Shown piece after piece: positions 35,917 to 48,400 of a stretch of 64,000 nt of DNA (position 1 is the stretch's first letter; every line of letters starts with the position of its first letter). Position numbers and translations under genes: made by a program. This DNA is from Phoronis australis (lineage: Eukaryota > Phoronida > Phoronidae): NCBI GenBank assembly GCA_002633005.1, contig NMRA01000076.1, positions 680,564-744,563 of the forward strand. Direction: 5' to 3'. Under the pieces are notes generated by a model. The model had not been told where the DNA came from. It ran no database searches and was given only the letters and a program-made list of their open reading frames with translations.

Positions 35917-37431
35917 GCCTGCACCCTACCCGAAATAAAAAAAGTTTTGACAATGTGAATACCGTTTAATCTAAACACCTTGTTACAGTAATCTATTATA
36001 TAAAATGCATCGTTTGCACAAACTCCGTCTCCCCCGCTCCACTACAGACCTTCGTTGCGCCCGTTTCGGCACCGCCTTGGTCCCAGGTATTGCACCGGCC
36101 CCCTACTTGGATTCGAGGTGTTCTATTTTTTTTCTCGCGGGACGTTTTTTCGCGGATGCGGAAGGAGGGTGGCCAGTTTCGTACTGGTCTTGGTGACGTC
36201 AGTTCGTCGGCTCAATGGCCTGGGTGACGTCACTCCGTCGGTTTAATTTCACTCCCTCCGGCTTTTGCCACGTATACAATTCATCTGGCCTGTCGCTGCC
36301 AAAATAAATGATGCCTCATTAAAAAGTCCTTACTCTTTGTTGAGTAAACTATATTATTTACCCTGGTGTTGAAAAATTGGCGTTCTTCAGTTATTCTTCT
36401 GGTAAAATTGCGATGCGCTCTTTGGGCGCCCCTCTTGGCCAATTTCCATGTTATTCAACCAAATGTGAGGTTGCGTACATGTCATAACAATAGCTTTTAC
36501 TATTTTATGATCAGAAAACCCAATTTCAGAAAAAACTCTCGAGAGATATCGCAAAATTTTCGGAAATGGCGCATACGTGCGGGCGCCACAAGTATGCACT
36601 GTTTTCAAAACGACCAGACAAATTTCCTTTGTTACAAAAGGCGGAGAATCATGAAAATACCATTTATTAGATTGTCTTTTTACTGCTATAAACAGCTGTA
36701 ACGGTTCATTCCCAGATTCTGCATGCACCCCTGTAGGTTGTTCGCTCTAAGTTTCACGATGAGGTGACAAGCTGAGCATCGGGGTTCGGTGAAATTTCGG
36801 TGTCTAACAGAGCTCTACACACAGCTACCTAGCTGTATGTTGACGATAGTCTTAATACAGCTAGCTGGCTTTCTACCTCAGTATGTACATTTTTTATGCA
36901 AGTTTTGTAAATACATCTATATACTTTGTGTATATACAGTATTTTAAATACATTCTTTGTTTTCACTTTAAAGAATATATGATTACTGTACTTTGTGTTA
37001 CGGTAGGGTCAAATGTTCTGGAATGAAATTTGTCCTGCCTGGGGAAAGAATCCCGCAGCCGCAAACCTTGCCTACTAAACTCTGACAGTGACTGAAATTC
37101 TGCTTGAAGCTTTGAACACGGCCTTTTCAAGAAGTATTGCTGTCTCTTGCGATGAACACTAATGTTCACTCTTAGTTTAAGTATCTCTTCCCTTTGCGTT
37201 TCGCACTAGCTGCTACCCGTGCGAAAGCACGCGTAACGGCTAGTTCTGTTTAACTAAAATAGATAACCAAAATGCTCTTCACTTTAGCACACACTATGGC
37301 CAACAACTGAAATTTCATTTTGTCTAAGTGTTCAGCAAAAATAAGCATTAAGTGAAATGAGCATCATTACTAGCATTGATTGCACTGTGCAGTAGCCTTC
37401 AAACAATTTAAAACAGAAACATTTTTATCAT
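35625..37431. other. Segment present only in copy 2, no confirmed gene
   Basis: It begins with GGGGGCCATGGCCCCCTTGG and CTCTAAATCCGCCACTA, a G/C-rich end typical of small DNA transposons, then includes the 5' half of the CXC ORF. Between 36000 and 37431, overlapping ORFs on both strands (36366-36701 plus, 36387-36728 minus) have no recognisable motif. Confidence 0.4.
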
Positions 37432-38452
37432 CCTTAATATTTGAGTTCAGCCTTTGAAAAAGGAGGAATGGTCATGTTGGCAATAAATTTTGTTGGAAAT
37501 TGAAAATCTTCTTTTTTACCGTAGACTTTCTTTTGACGCTTCATGTTTTAAATAGCACATAATTGGAAAAGTATTTTTTTCCTACGCTAAAAGCTCCAAT
37601 TTAGGAATCTTCAAAATTTGTGTTAGTGAAATCTGCGCAACATTTGAATTTTCAAGATTAATGAATTACAGAACGCCGGCAATATTTCCATCTTAATATT
37701 TCTCAAATTCCAAACACTGCTCATGATTTTACACAAAAGGGTCTCAAAATCGGCTCATAAGTTCATAAAAAGCAGTACTGAACACTCGCATATAGTTAAA
37801 CTACTGCAAGTACCTTTGAGATTGGGACGGCTATTACTACAAATCTATCAAGCAAAACATTTTTTTCTGTGACCTAAACTACAGATTATTTACCATAAAT
37901 GGCAATTTTTGAATTAACAATCGGTAGGCCTATTTACAATTGAAAGTTTGGAACTGGGATAGGTTTTCAACTGTTCTTTTGCTTGTGAAGTTCCCCTGTG
38001 ATGGAATTTAATTTGTGGCAAATGGTTCATTGTGGTGGCAAGACATATAAGGTATATTTCTCTGAGCACTGTTAAATGTGACTGGCAGTGACAATCTCCT
38101 TAATTTTTAGTGGGCTCAACATTATTTCCATCATCTGCTTGGTCTTTTCTCTTTTTAAGAGCTCTTTCAATTTTTATTACAGCCGTAAAGCGTCTGTATC
38201 ACTGCTTGTGATAGAAGCATGCGTACAACAAGCCTAAAAATGGGGGATCGAGTTTTTGAGATTGTGGACATTTAATAAGATTCACGGGGTACTTCAGAGC
38301 TACTAATTGTGTGTTCACCGAATTCTGGCAGTTTTTTTTTAGTGAGTCTCGTTTTCTACTTTTTTCGCAGTTTTTGTTTCTCTGAGGCGGACCTTTTTAT
38401 CATCTTTACCAAATGGGGGGAGGTTCGTTCAAGCCCGCTTCCTGAGCCACCC
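37432..38452 (-). repeat. Interspersed repeat block (copy of 32151-33165)
   Basis: It matches 32151-33165 nearly base for base. Its last about 230 bp (from AAAAATGGGGG to the C-rich GAGCCACCCCCCTGGG) recurs inverted at 50950-51215 in gene B, so at least that end is a dispersed repeat. Confidence 0.75.
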
Positions 38453-39270
38453 CCCTGGGTGCACGCATGACAAGAGCTCTGTTTTTTCACAAAAACGTAA
38501 AAACTTATAAGCAACGATACTACACTTGCACTCAATGTTGATACATTTGTTTGCAGTAGCCTTAGACAATGCAATATCTGAAGATTTCAGCTCAGAAATT
38601 TGAATAGAACCCGAGACTTGAATGCAACAAGGGGCAGACATCTTGCCAGTCTATTGTTAAGTCGCACACTCGTTCAATAATTCATGGTTTCAGTAGAGTA
38701 CTAGGTGTCTCAAAACTGCTCTTTGCAAAACATAAAATGATTCAGGAATTTGCCAAGAATTATTTCAGTACGATGACACTCGTGGCCACTTGACTTGGCT
38801 TTCCTCAATTCCTAACTGCTGCCTGCTGGTTTTTTGAGCTTTGGCCCTTGGTAATTGCCTATTACTTGCTCCCTGATCCAAGAGTTTTAAAAAACTATCC
38901 AATGTAGTCAGTAGCAGTAAAAAAGCTAGCTAAGCCAGCAGGATAACATCAGCCGAATGTCCTCTGATGAATGTTTTCATGCTAAGCAGACGACGTTTGA
39001 AGGGAAAGGTATGGACACAATATTTTCCTGGCATTTGATTGGCTGTTCTGATCATTTTGCAATGACACCTGGTGGCTAACATATTAGTTGAAGCTGTATT
39101 TTTTCCAACTTTTAAATTAAAATTTTTACTAAACGTGCAAGTTTATTCTTGGGAACTTTTTTGAAATTGACTTTTGAACATCTGTAGATGGGTTAAATTC
39201 AAAGTTCCCGTTGCTCCAAGAAAGTAGCCACAGAGATGAAAGATAGGAGAACTGGGAGTATGGCCTAATC

Positions 39271-41485
39271 AGCATTTCGTTTATCGTATGTGGGGATGAG
39301 TACGAGTTGTGTGGTAAAAAAATGGGACGTCTTCATTGAAAACTTGATACTTAATGAACGTATCGCTGAAGTGAATCCCAAAGACAAAGAACACCCTTCA
39401 GCACGATATCACCACCAAGGACAACTTGCAGGACATTGACGCAAAGGGCTGAATGAGACGTCGCAAGACTTAATCTGCCGAGCTCAAGGTCGGACTGATC
39501 TTCAATATGCCGCTGCCTTACTAGGAGTCGATCCTCTCTTATTAAATATAGAGAAGTTGTAAATTGTGATTTTTATATAATCCATGGTTAACTTATTCAC
39601 AACAAGTTCAATTACTTCCTGCATGATGTCGTGTTTATTTATTAAAACAATTCGTTAAAGCATCGCTATATTTCTTTAAATTTTTTCAATAGAGAGTCTT
39701 TAAATCCATAGAGTCATTGTTTTATTTAGACCACAAAAACATCAAATTTATATACTCAGTGTACATCAAGAAGACACCATGCACACAAAGACGTTTTGTT
39801 CTGTATAGCTACTAATGCAAAAAGACTCGTTGTTATTCCTGTGTTGTGGTTTGGTCATTAACTCATAACGAGTTGCTCAATTTTGTATACATGTAAACTG
39901 CATTTATTTATTTCATCCTTAATTTTAGTAGTGATTTTATATCAGTACACGAATGTGGAATGGTGTACATGTACATGTACACAAATTATAGTCACCTGTT
40001 CCGATGTTATTGGCCTTTATGTAATAACTCATGGCATGGGTGAAACTAATAGTCGACTTTGCAAACAATTGGAGAGGTGTTGGTGAGCATTCCAGCCTGC
40101 TCTCGCCTCTTAAAATCCCCCTGATTGTGAACAGAACAATGGGCCAACGTTATGAGCTCGTATCTATTCTGTACTATTGGCCTACGTAAAATTATATCAC
40201 ATTTCATGAGAGCAAGTTTTTATCATACATTTTCTGAATCATCTTTAACTCCTGCAACTACATTGTTTTCTCGTTCTTGTTGTTGAGCTTTAACTTGCGT
40301 ATTTTTATATTATGGGATATCTTTTTGGTGATGACAACCGTAGCTAGAATATTTCCCTAACACAACTTACGTTGCTGTGACAATTTTGGCCGTTGCGACA
40401 ATTTGGCCTGTACTATAGTACTCAAGCAAAAATTGTTGTGACAACTGGGCTAATAATGACAATTACAGCGTACTGCAGATGGGGGCACCCATTCTGAGAC
40501 TTATGACCCCGTTGGCTGTCCTAGCAACTGAGTCGTGACGTTTTGCTCACATGGCAACGAGATCAAGTATGCAACAAACGAGGTGAACGACGGAAAATTT
40601 GTTTCCCCGACTCCTGTGTAATTTTCAGAATTTTCATTTATTCAGCAATTCATAGTTCGTTAGGCCTAGTAATGTTTTTTAAAAGTCCTAAAACTCTTCG
40701 GACAAAAAGTCTCAATATTTACTTTGCCTTCGTAATCAAATACTCGAACCTGCTCCGTCGGACTATATTTACTTTGATTTCTAATCGTAGGAGACGCCTT
40801 GTCTCCTTACATGTTTGACTAAAATGAGGAAAGGGAGCTTTGAAATGACTCGGAATCCCGACTAGGTGATTACAGCCCATCCTCGTTCTATCCCCTGCTA
40901 ATGCAACATACTATGTCACAGAAAGGACATTGTGATTTATGGTTGTTGTTATCGGTGGACTTTCCCTGCAGTTGTCGCGTAGTAACTCGCCTAAAAGGTT
41001 GGTCACGCTTGCCCGTTAAACATACTTTGTAACGAGTTTTCAAGATGTGCTCAGGACAGATGTGCGCGTGAGAGTCCCGGACAAGTACCAGGCGGACCCA
41101 TGTGGGTTTTTGCGCCTATCTGTGAAACTCCTCATTAACGTTACTTTATGTTTATTAGAGAAAAAATGCATCCCTGGTGATTTTTCCCTTCACGACTGCG
41201 GCATAAAAGCTCACTATAACCTAGGATCTTATATAGTTTTAAAATGTGTACCGTATTTAGGTAACGTCCTGTGCCCGGTTACATGAAACAGTTCCTAATA
41301 GGGACTTAACTAAGGTTCCCTAAATCTAATGTGTGCTTGTGGACTTGAAAATGAAGAGCTTTTATGCTGGCCAAAGATAAAACGATATCACGCGATCCTG
41401 ATGAAATAGTTTGCTTAAACGAAAAGCAAACAAATTTTCAAATAAAACGAAGTGCGTCATGAACTTTGCAAGTCAGAAGGATAAA
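39271..41485 (+). promoter_or_regulatory. 5' flank of gene B, shared with gene C
   Basis: 39271-40450 matches 62018-62980, and 41281-41485 matches 63150-63372 closely (ACATGAAACAGTTCCTAATA, AATGAAGAGCTTTTAT, GATATCACGCGAT, GCTTAAACGAAAAGC). Conservation of the last 200 bp upstream of both start codons marks the likely promoter/5'UTR, though recent duplication alone could explain it. No TATA box is certain. The region 40450-41280 has only short unrecognised ORFs. Confidence 0.4.
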
Positions 41486-41767
41486 ATGATGTCTGCGGGT
41501 TCAGTCTTCACCGCTTTCTTGTTGGCTATTACACACGGTGGATATTGCCTACACAATGCAACAAGTGGAGAGTCGTACACACACATGGCAGTTTTGAGTG
41601 AAAACGTTTTCGAACTTTTCTGGAAGTATGATTCATCAAAAATCACATTCGAAGTAGAAGTCGCTACAACAGGATGGGTTGGCTTTGGACTGTCGCCAAA
41701 CGGAGGAATGGCGGGATCGGATATTGTCATCGGAGGTGTCCATGGTGACGGAAGGTGGTATTTCACG
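41486..41767 (+). CDS. MOXD1: Gene B exon 1: signal peptide and DOMON start
   Basis: Ninety-four codons ending at ACG before GTAAGA. The start at 41486 (MMSAGSVFTAFLLAITHGGY) matches gene A in length and gives a clean signal peptide. An in-frame ATG at 41459 would add a nine-residue polar extension and is less likely. The DOMON core reads LFWKYDSSKITFEVEVAT and GWVGFGLSPNGGMAGSDIVI. Confidence 0.88.
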
Positions 41768-42437
41768 GTAAGATTGCGTAAAAAACGTAGAGATCCTACG
41801 AATCATTCACACATAGGCACAAATAGGGACCGCTGTCACTACAAAGCCGGAGTATGTTGCATTGACAGCAATCAGGCGAGATTTCGCAATAGCGATATCA
41901 TATAACTCAACGCATTACGTGTACATGTATGTTGAAATATCTCAATTGCGACAAAACTTGCTCTTCTCCAGTCATGTCACTAACATATCCTGCATGTGCT
42001 TAAAATTACCAAAATAATTGCTATTTCTTAAATTATTCCAAAGACATATTAAATTAAACATTCAAACTTCAGTCTTCATTTCTCAATTTTGGAGTTTCGA
42101 AAAAATGTCATCTACTTTAGAGAGGAAATAAACCATTTATAAAGATTCCCTGGTTCGTTTTCCTGCCAACTAAGATGGATGCGGTGAAAGATCACGAGAA
42201 ACGATATATTTCGAGAGTTCTTCAATCAAAGTTATTTAAAATTTATTGAGTGCGAACTCTGCCGGCCAAAGATGGACATTTTCGAAGTAAGATGAAGTGA
42301 AATGATTAAGGTCATGTAGGTCCTTACAGACCAGTTTGTGCATTTAACCAAACGTTAAGACAATTTGTATAAGTACAGATAAGAATTATTAGATTCCTTA
42401 AATCTTAATTAAGAGAGAGTGAAAGAGAGTGGGTGAC

Positions 42438-42486
<49 letters not shown>

Positions 42487-45400
42487 AGTTGTGATAGCAA
42501 ATGAAATTGTTTTTATAGTAATGTGGAAGTTGCTTGTGTAAAAATTTGACATAATTATATTTACAAGCAGGATATATTAAGAATGTCTCGGCGTTTTATG
42601 TGCAAAATAGTATGAACTGATGATTATTCGTAAGGCTCATTTCTGAAGAAATTGTAATGTGCTTGCATTTTTAAGTCCCCATGTTGGGATGCCAAAGTTA
42701 AGCGCGTGTGGATCAAGGAGTATTCTATCGTTGTTAGTGTGAATATAAGCTGATATTTCTTGAACTTATTGAGTACGCCACGGGTTTTTGCATTTTTTGT
42801 TCCCTCAAGATTCATGTGTTATTGTGCTGACTTATCATTTTTATATAACATATGGTTTTATACACATAGATAAATCCAGTAACTTTATCCTCCTTTAGAT
42901 AACTTTTACACAGACTTCTCGATAATGGGCTCAGTTGCTTTCCGGCTACGAATTTTGATGAGGAATAATCTGATCCGGATATTCTCCATAAGATCTAACA
43001 CAGATTTAATTGTGCACACGGTTTTAAATTTCATTAAAATATATATTCTTGAGCCCTGACACGCTTTAATGTCATTCTGGACAAGTTGATTTTTCTACGT
43101 TTCAGGATCGCCATGCTGCTGGGAAAACAGAGCCCTCTGTTGACGATTCTCAGGACTATGTTTTGCTTCACAGCTCACAAAATCAAATTATGACCACGTT
43201 GAGATTCTCCAGAAAATTAGACACGTGCGATAATGACGATATGATTATCAATGTGAGTATATTTGCTCAAACTCAGATCTGTAAAGTTTANGGCTATTCG
43301 GAAAATTTACATTAACTAGAGGGCGCGCGTGTACTAGTGGTAATAGATAAGCAGCCTCGATTTCGCGAGCCTATTAAATACATGGTGAAAGGGCTTACAA
43401 CCGTGCCAAATGATTCTGAGATTGCGTGAAAAGTTTGCTTCTATGAGAGGAAGTAAGCACAACCTTATGCAAAGGTAATGTTTGTAACTGTTTTAACGAT
43501 TATTCCATGTTTATTGTACTGTTGCCTGTTAACTGAGGTATTCGCCGATGTCGACTTCGCGACAGTCGCCTGTCGGTTTAATCTTTGTTGTGATATGTGT
43601 TACGATACTTGACGTAGCACTCGGGATCTTTTTGTTCATCACAGCAGTATCATTGTTTGGAATGATTTCTGACAGTTTCATCAGTGACAGTTACATCAAT
43701 CAATGCTGGTTTTTTATGCTGTCAACTCGATATTGGTTAGTGAGTTAAGATTACCATTCAAGCCCAATGGCAAAGGGTTCGTGACAAATATCCATTAGAC
43801 TATTTGTTTGCTCCCTAACCTATGTCTTCCGGAAATCTATGGCGCGTTGAAATGGAAATCTGTTATGTCTGTTTTCACATGAACTTTGGTTTTTAGGTTT
43901 GAAGCCTTGTACCGTGCAGATATGCAACGCTTCTGCACCGTCCCTGAATAGACAAAAACTAGTTTTAAGCATGTGACTGCAGCTAACCAGCAAGATCTTC
44001 CCATCCAGTGCAGATCTGTTGTCAAAGCCTACTTTCTATATCGGAGACAACGAATAAAGCCTTTGAAAAAGGAACAGCTATTTTTAAAGAAACGTATGCG
44101 AGTCGTTTTGTTAATTTACTTATTCAGGTCCTTAGCGGTGGATTGGCATAGGAGGTTGCGGGGGCGGATCCAGGATTTTGAGTTTGGGTGGGGGGCAGGG
44201 CACAGGAATAACCAGAATTTCGGCACATGTGATCGCCCATCCTAAAATGTAGGGATACAGGGGTCACAAATATTTGAGTTTGTGTTGTTGCAACTGAAAG
44301 TGTGCAAATAACATGTCATACATGTCTGGGGGAAAGAGCATATGGTGAGGTAATTCTTAACCTTCATGAAGTTCCTTCAGGTTTATTTCATGAAAATGTT
44401 TTGCTATGAGATATAAACCCTTAAAAATACATTTTCTGAATTCTCAGTGACTGAATAGTCTTAACTCATGCCTTGAAATGTTGCAAGTCATTTATAAATT
44501 CAAATGACTGCCATTCTTGTGAAAATTGCATTTTTGATGGTGCCTTGCGATTTGTATTTGCTCTTAAACAACGGAAAGCTTAACCATCATTTTAATTAAC
44601 CTCAAGTCTTCATATTCTCTATTATAAGAAAATAAAAAGTCTGAGAAACGGTTCCTCAGCCTTAGCCTAGAAGTATGCTTGACAGACCGACGAATCTGTA
44701 ATCGGAGTTTAAAATTGCTGAAATTATCAAAAATAAAAAAGGCTTGAAAATGGTTACAAAGGTTTGAAGTTGTCTCAAAAAACTTGCATATTTTGCAGAC
44801 AAGTGATGAGTTAAAGAATTGTTATGGCTACGAATGAAAAATAAAGACGCAGTTTTATACAATACTTATTGTATGCACCCTTGCTTTCTAAAAATTCTAA
44901 TTATTTAATTTTGTGTGAAATTGTAGAACAGACACCATATCATATTTTTGAAAAACACGGGTAGCAGTTTTAACACAACCTAGAGTACTTAATTATTCAT
45001 ATTTCAATATTTCTTCCAAGTTCAGTGACATTTTAATGCCACTTCAAGCTGTAACATGGATAAGCTTTGTTACTCATTTCTCTTCCTACGCATTTTCCAC
45101 GCATGGCACAATGTACAAGCAAGGAGTGTAGTAGTATAGGAGAGTTCACTTGTGAGTTCGCTGTTACCGCTACTACTAGCGCCGCCAAGTGGTGAACAAG
45201 CAACTGTCAACCAGGAAGCGCCAAAACAATGGGGAAGGACGCATTTTGCAGTGCGATAAATTTCATGAATTTATCCACGGAAACCCCAGACGTGTCATTT
45301 TTTAGGTTTCCTAAGGATCCAGAAAGGTAAGGATTATCTGTTATTCAATAAAATGATACATTGGCTTTCATTTTGTGTGTTCTGTTCACGATTGTTAGAC

Positions 45401-48400
45401 AAGTCGATCACAGTCCCGTTGCCACTGTTCTCAGTGTTTGCAGTGTAGGCTAGGCCTACTGTACAACCAGGCTGCCGGCGGAAGGACTATGATGAACGTA
45501 CGATGTGATCGTCAGCTTTTTGGATACTTGCAGTCCATCAATTCCAAATCAAAATGTCACCGGTACGATTGCAGGGATAATTTTAGGAAAACATACCCAT
45601 GCCCATGGGCCATAATATGACTGGTGACACGGCCATGACACAATCACAGCCACAGGGCCGCCATTGAAAACTTAATTCTATGTGTCAATGATGTGGGGGC
45701 GCGGCCCTGTTAAAATATCCGTGGATCAACATTTGAGTCCAAGTTTTTTTCAGTTGACACCACAAAAACGCTTTTGTCTCTATCACAATCACAGTACGAC
45801 AGGAATTCTGTAGTGCAGTGTACTTTAGTGTAGGCTACCAGTCTTCTGTGAACCTAGTGAGTATGAGGTTTTTTCCTTAGTCTCCCAGTCATTGATTTCT
45901 GTTCAGGTGCAAGCGCTGGGAGCTGACCTTATGAATAGAGATGCAACCGATTTGTCCAAGAACCGCAAGATATGCTCTCATCACTTCGAGGAGTCCATGT
46001 TCATGAATGAAGAACAAGCTGGTATTGACTCCAGTGCCCGAACAATATTTGATGTACTGAATCCACCCGATCAAAAATGAAGATGTCAGGGAAATTATAT
46101 TACAGCTCTGGATTAGGCTTTTTTGCATTTCTGATTATCGTCTCACAAAGCAAGTACTGGAACATCACGTGTAGAAAGGACAATTAGTCCGCAAAATCTG
46201 GTTTTCGTATTTTACTAAGGTTGATCAGATTGAAACATTTTATGAATGGTTAGCCTGTGATATGGAGAGAGCCAAAGTGAAACTGATGGATCATTCAGAG
46301 TCTGAATGGTGGGCTGAAATTTTGTTAAACCCAAGCTATCCGTATCATTTTGCTTCTCGATGACAAACACTTCTGTGAGTAAATTAATTTTCAGCTTTAT
46401 TTATAACGCATTTCTTTGGCGAAAAGTGCTGTTGTTTGCTAGTGAATTAATAGAGAGTGACAAGGTTGGTCAGATTTTCTTGTTGTATTGGTTGGTGTTT
46501 GTGTTGCCTGTTTTGTACGTTTTTGGAAATTGTGATTAATTTAAGGCTGGGTATCAGATATGATCTAGTGGTCTGGCTTTAACTTACCTGAAATATTTAC
46601 TAATAGGAACAGTGGGTATATAAAATAAAATTTTGGTTTTATCATCCAAGTCTTTTAAATTCAAAATGTGTGACGATGGGAGGGGATCAACACCCATGTG
46701 GCATACATACCCACTGGTTTTTACCTGTTTAGCACTCCTCATGTAACCCCCCTGGGAGGGGGGCAACACCCATTTGGCGCCCACCTGCCGGTTTTTGCCT
46801 GGTACCCCCTTAGCTGGCACCTGGGGGGAATTCCCCTCTGAACCCCCAGGAGCAATCATTCAAATTATGTAGTCCATGGAGCTATGAACTGTTATAAGGA
46901 ACGATAACTGCCTTGTTAAGAACTCAAGCATGAAACAAAACCATGATGAATTTTGAAGGGAGCTTCAAGAGAATAAAAACAAATACACTTTAATATTGAT
47001 TAAAATACACATTTTCTTTCTCATTCTATTGTAAGTGGATGTTAGTTTATGTATTCTAACCATTTTCAATCACACAGTAATTTTATTGCACGTTGAATGT
47101 CATTAAAGAATGAATTTATGAGCGTTTACATTGTTCGGAGTGCGCGCCAAACTAAGTGTTGATTATTCACCGCTTGGAGCGCTAGTGTTTCGACCAGTAA
47201 CAATTGCGGCGAATGGTAAAATGGCGGAGTGAACTCTCCTATACTCGTACACTCCTTGGTACAAGTCAGTGGCACTGAAGAAATGTGAACCGCAGTACTA
47301 AGTTACCATAAGACAATGTGCCAGTGGATTGTTTGTGTATGAAGAGGAACTGCATCTGACTGCTACACTAGTCAGCCTCGTTGGTGAGGATGCAATGAGT
47401 CATGTGTGGACAATAGCTTATTTCCTTTCCTGGAAGAAACATGAGGGAATGAAGCTAACGAAGACCTAGTGACATTCTGGTCTAGTTAAGGGTCAGAGTT
47501 TGGGCACAAAATGGGTCAAGCAACATGCTGTTGTGTGAACCTTCAAGGGTCAAATTGTGGATGTTATTGCAGTTGAATGAGGTTACATGAAAGAAAGCCA
47601 CGTGCCGAAACTGGACCTTTTTACAAGCGTTTCTATAGGCCATTGAAACTAGATCCCAGTGAAATGAAAACCAAAAGCATCTGGTATGAATACCTGTCCT
47701 TTCTCACTGAGTGACATTAACTTTTCCTTTCAGAAGAAAAGCTTTATACTAATGGTAAAAACTTTTCAATTTCGTACATATTATGGGGAAATGACATCGA
47801 TTGTCTTATTGTCAGTAGAAAGCCCGTTAATGTTACACTTTGATGATCGAATAAATTTTTCATCAACAGGCAAGTTTGTCACTAATTTTTGATACCGCAA
47901 TATTTCTTCAGTTTTAAAGACCCATACAGTGCAGTTGTGCTTTTTCTTTATAATGCTGAAATGTAATAAGTTTTATGTTAAATTGTCTATGAACAAAAGT
48001 TCCACATGCAAGAAAAGTGTGTTTTCAATTGTAGCTAGCTGGATAAGAATCTGCTATGCACAAGAATCGAGAATAAACAATTATCAGAGTGTATTTAAAA
48101 GCAAAATGGCAAACTGAATAACCACATGTATACAAAGAAACAACATTGTAAAAAACAATTGTAATTTTCCCAATGCAACGGAGTCCGTAACCAGGCATAT
48201 CAAGTACATTTCTGAATTAGGTTCCATTCTCTCAGGTTATTGCTGAAGGATTGCTGTTCATTTATTCTAAAGGTAAAATAGATGGTCAGGCGGCTGGTTT
48301 CAGTCGTTTTCTCTCACCTGTAACAGAACAGAAAAGAAATATTAGCAAATTATGGAAGAAAACACAAGACAAAACTATTTTTCTAAGGCAGAGCATACTT

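Larger units (their letters stand above)
34259..39267 (-). mobile_element. ~5.0-kb DNA transposon with TAGGCCATA inverted ends and ATC target duplication
   Basis: Left end TAGGCCATAGTCC and right end (reversed) TAGGCCATACTCC are followed on both sides by a second inverted block, GTGGCTACTTT(T/C)TTGG. ATC flanks both sides (34256-34258 and 39268-39270). The paralogous B-C intergenic region has the empty site, TGAATATGATCAGCACTTCG at 62005-62024, with one ATC. The left end recurs at 31202 in copy 1. Inside are the CXC ORF remnant (34917-35916, minus), a 77-bp satellite (35320-35610) and repeat 37432-38452. The superfamily is not assigned. Confidence 0.75.
45120..47258 (+). mobile_element. 2,139-bp P-element-like transposon with THAP gene
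   Basis: Inverted ends CAAGGAGTGTA(GT)AGTATAGG, continuing to GAGAGTTCACT, are flanked by the direct repeat GTACAAG (45113-45119 and 47259-47265). The plus strand encodes a THAP domain in two exons. THAP coding, CA...TG ends and a 7-8-bp target duplication are together characteristic of the P superfamily (established for P elements; assignment here is inference). At 2.1 kb with little catalytic-domain sequence visible it looks internally deleted. Confidence 0.75.

Noticed and set aside
36366-36728. Overlapping ORFs of 111 and 113 codons on opposite strands
   Set aside because: No recognisable motif on either strand, and mutual overlap suggests chance openness.
41411-41485. Upstream extension of gene B exon 1 (MLKRKANKF...)
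   Set aside because: The first codon at 41411 is TTG, the extension is polar and would bury the signal peptide, and gene C has a frame break in the same place.
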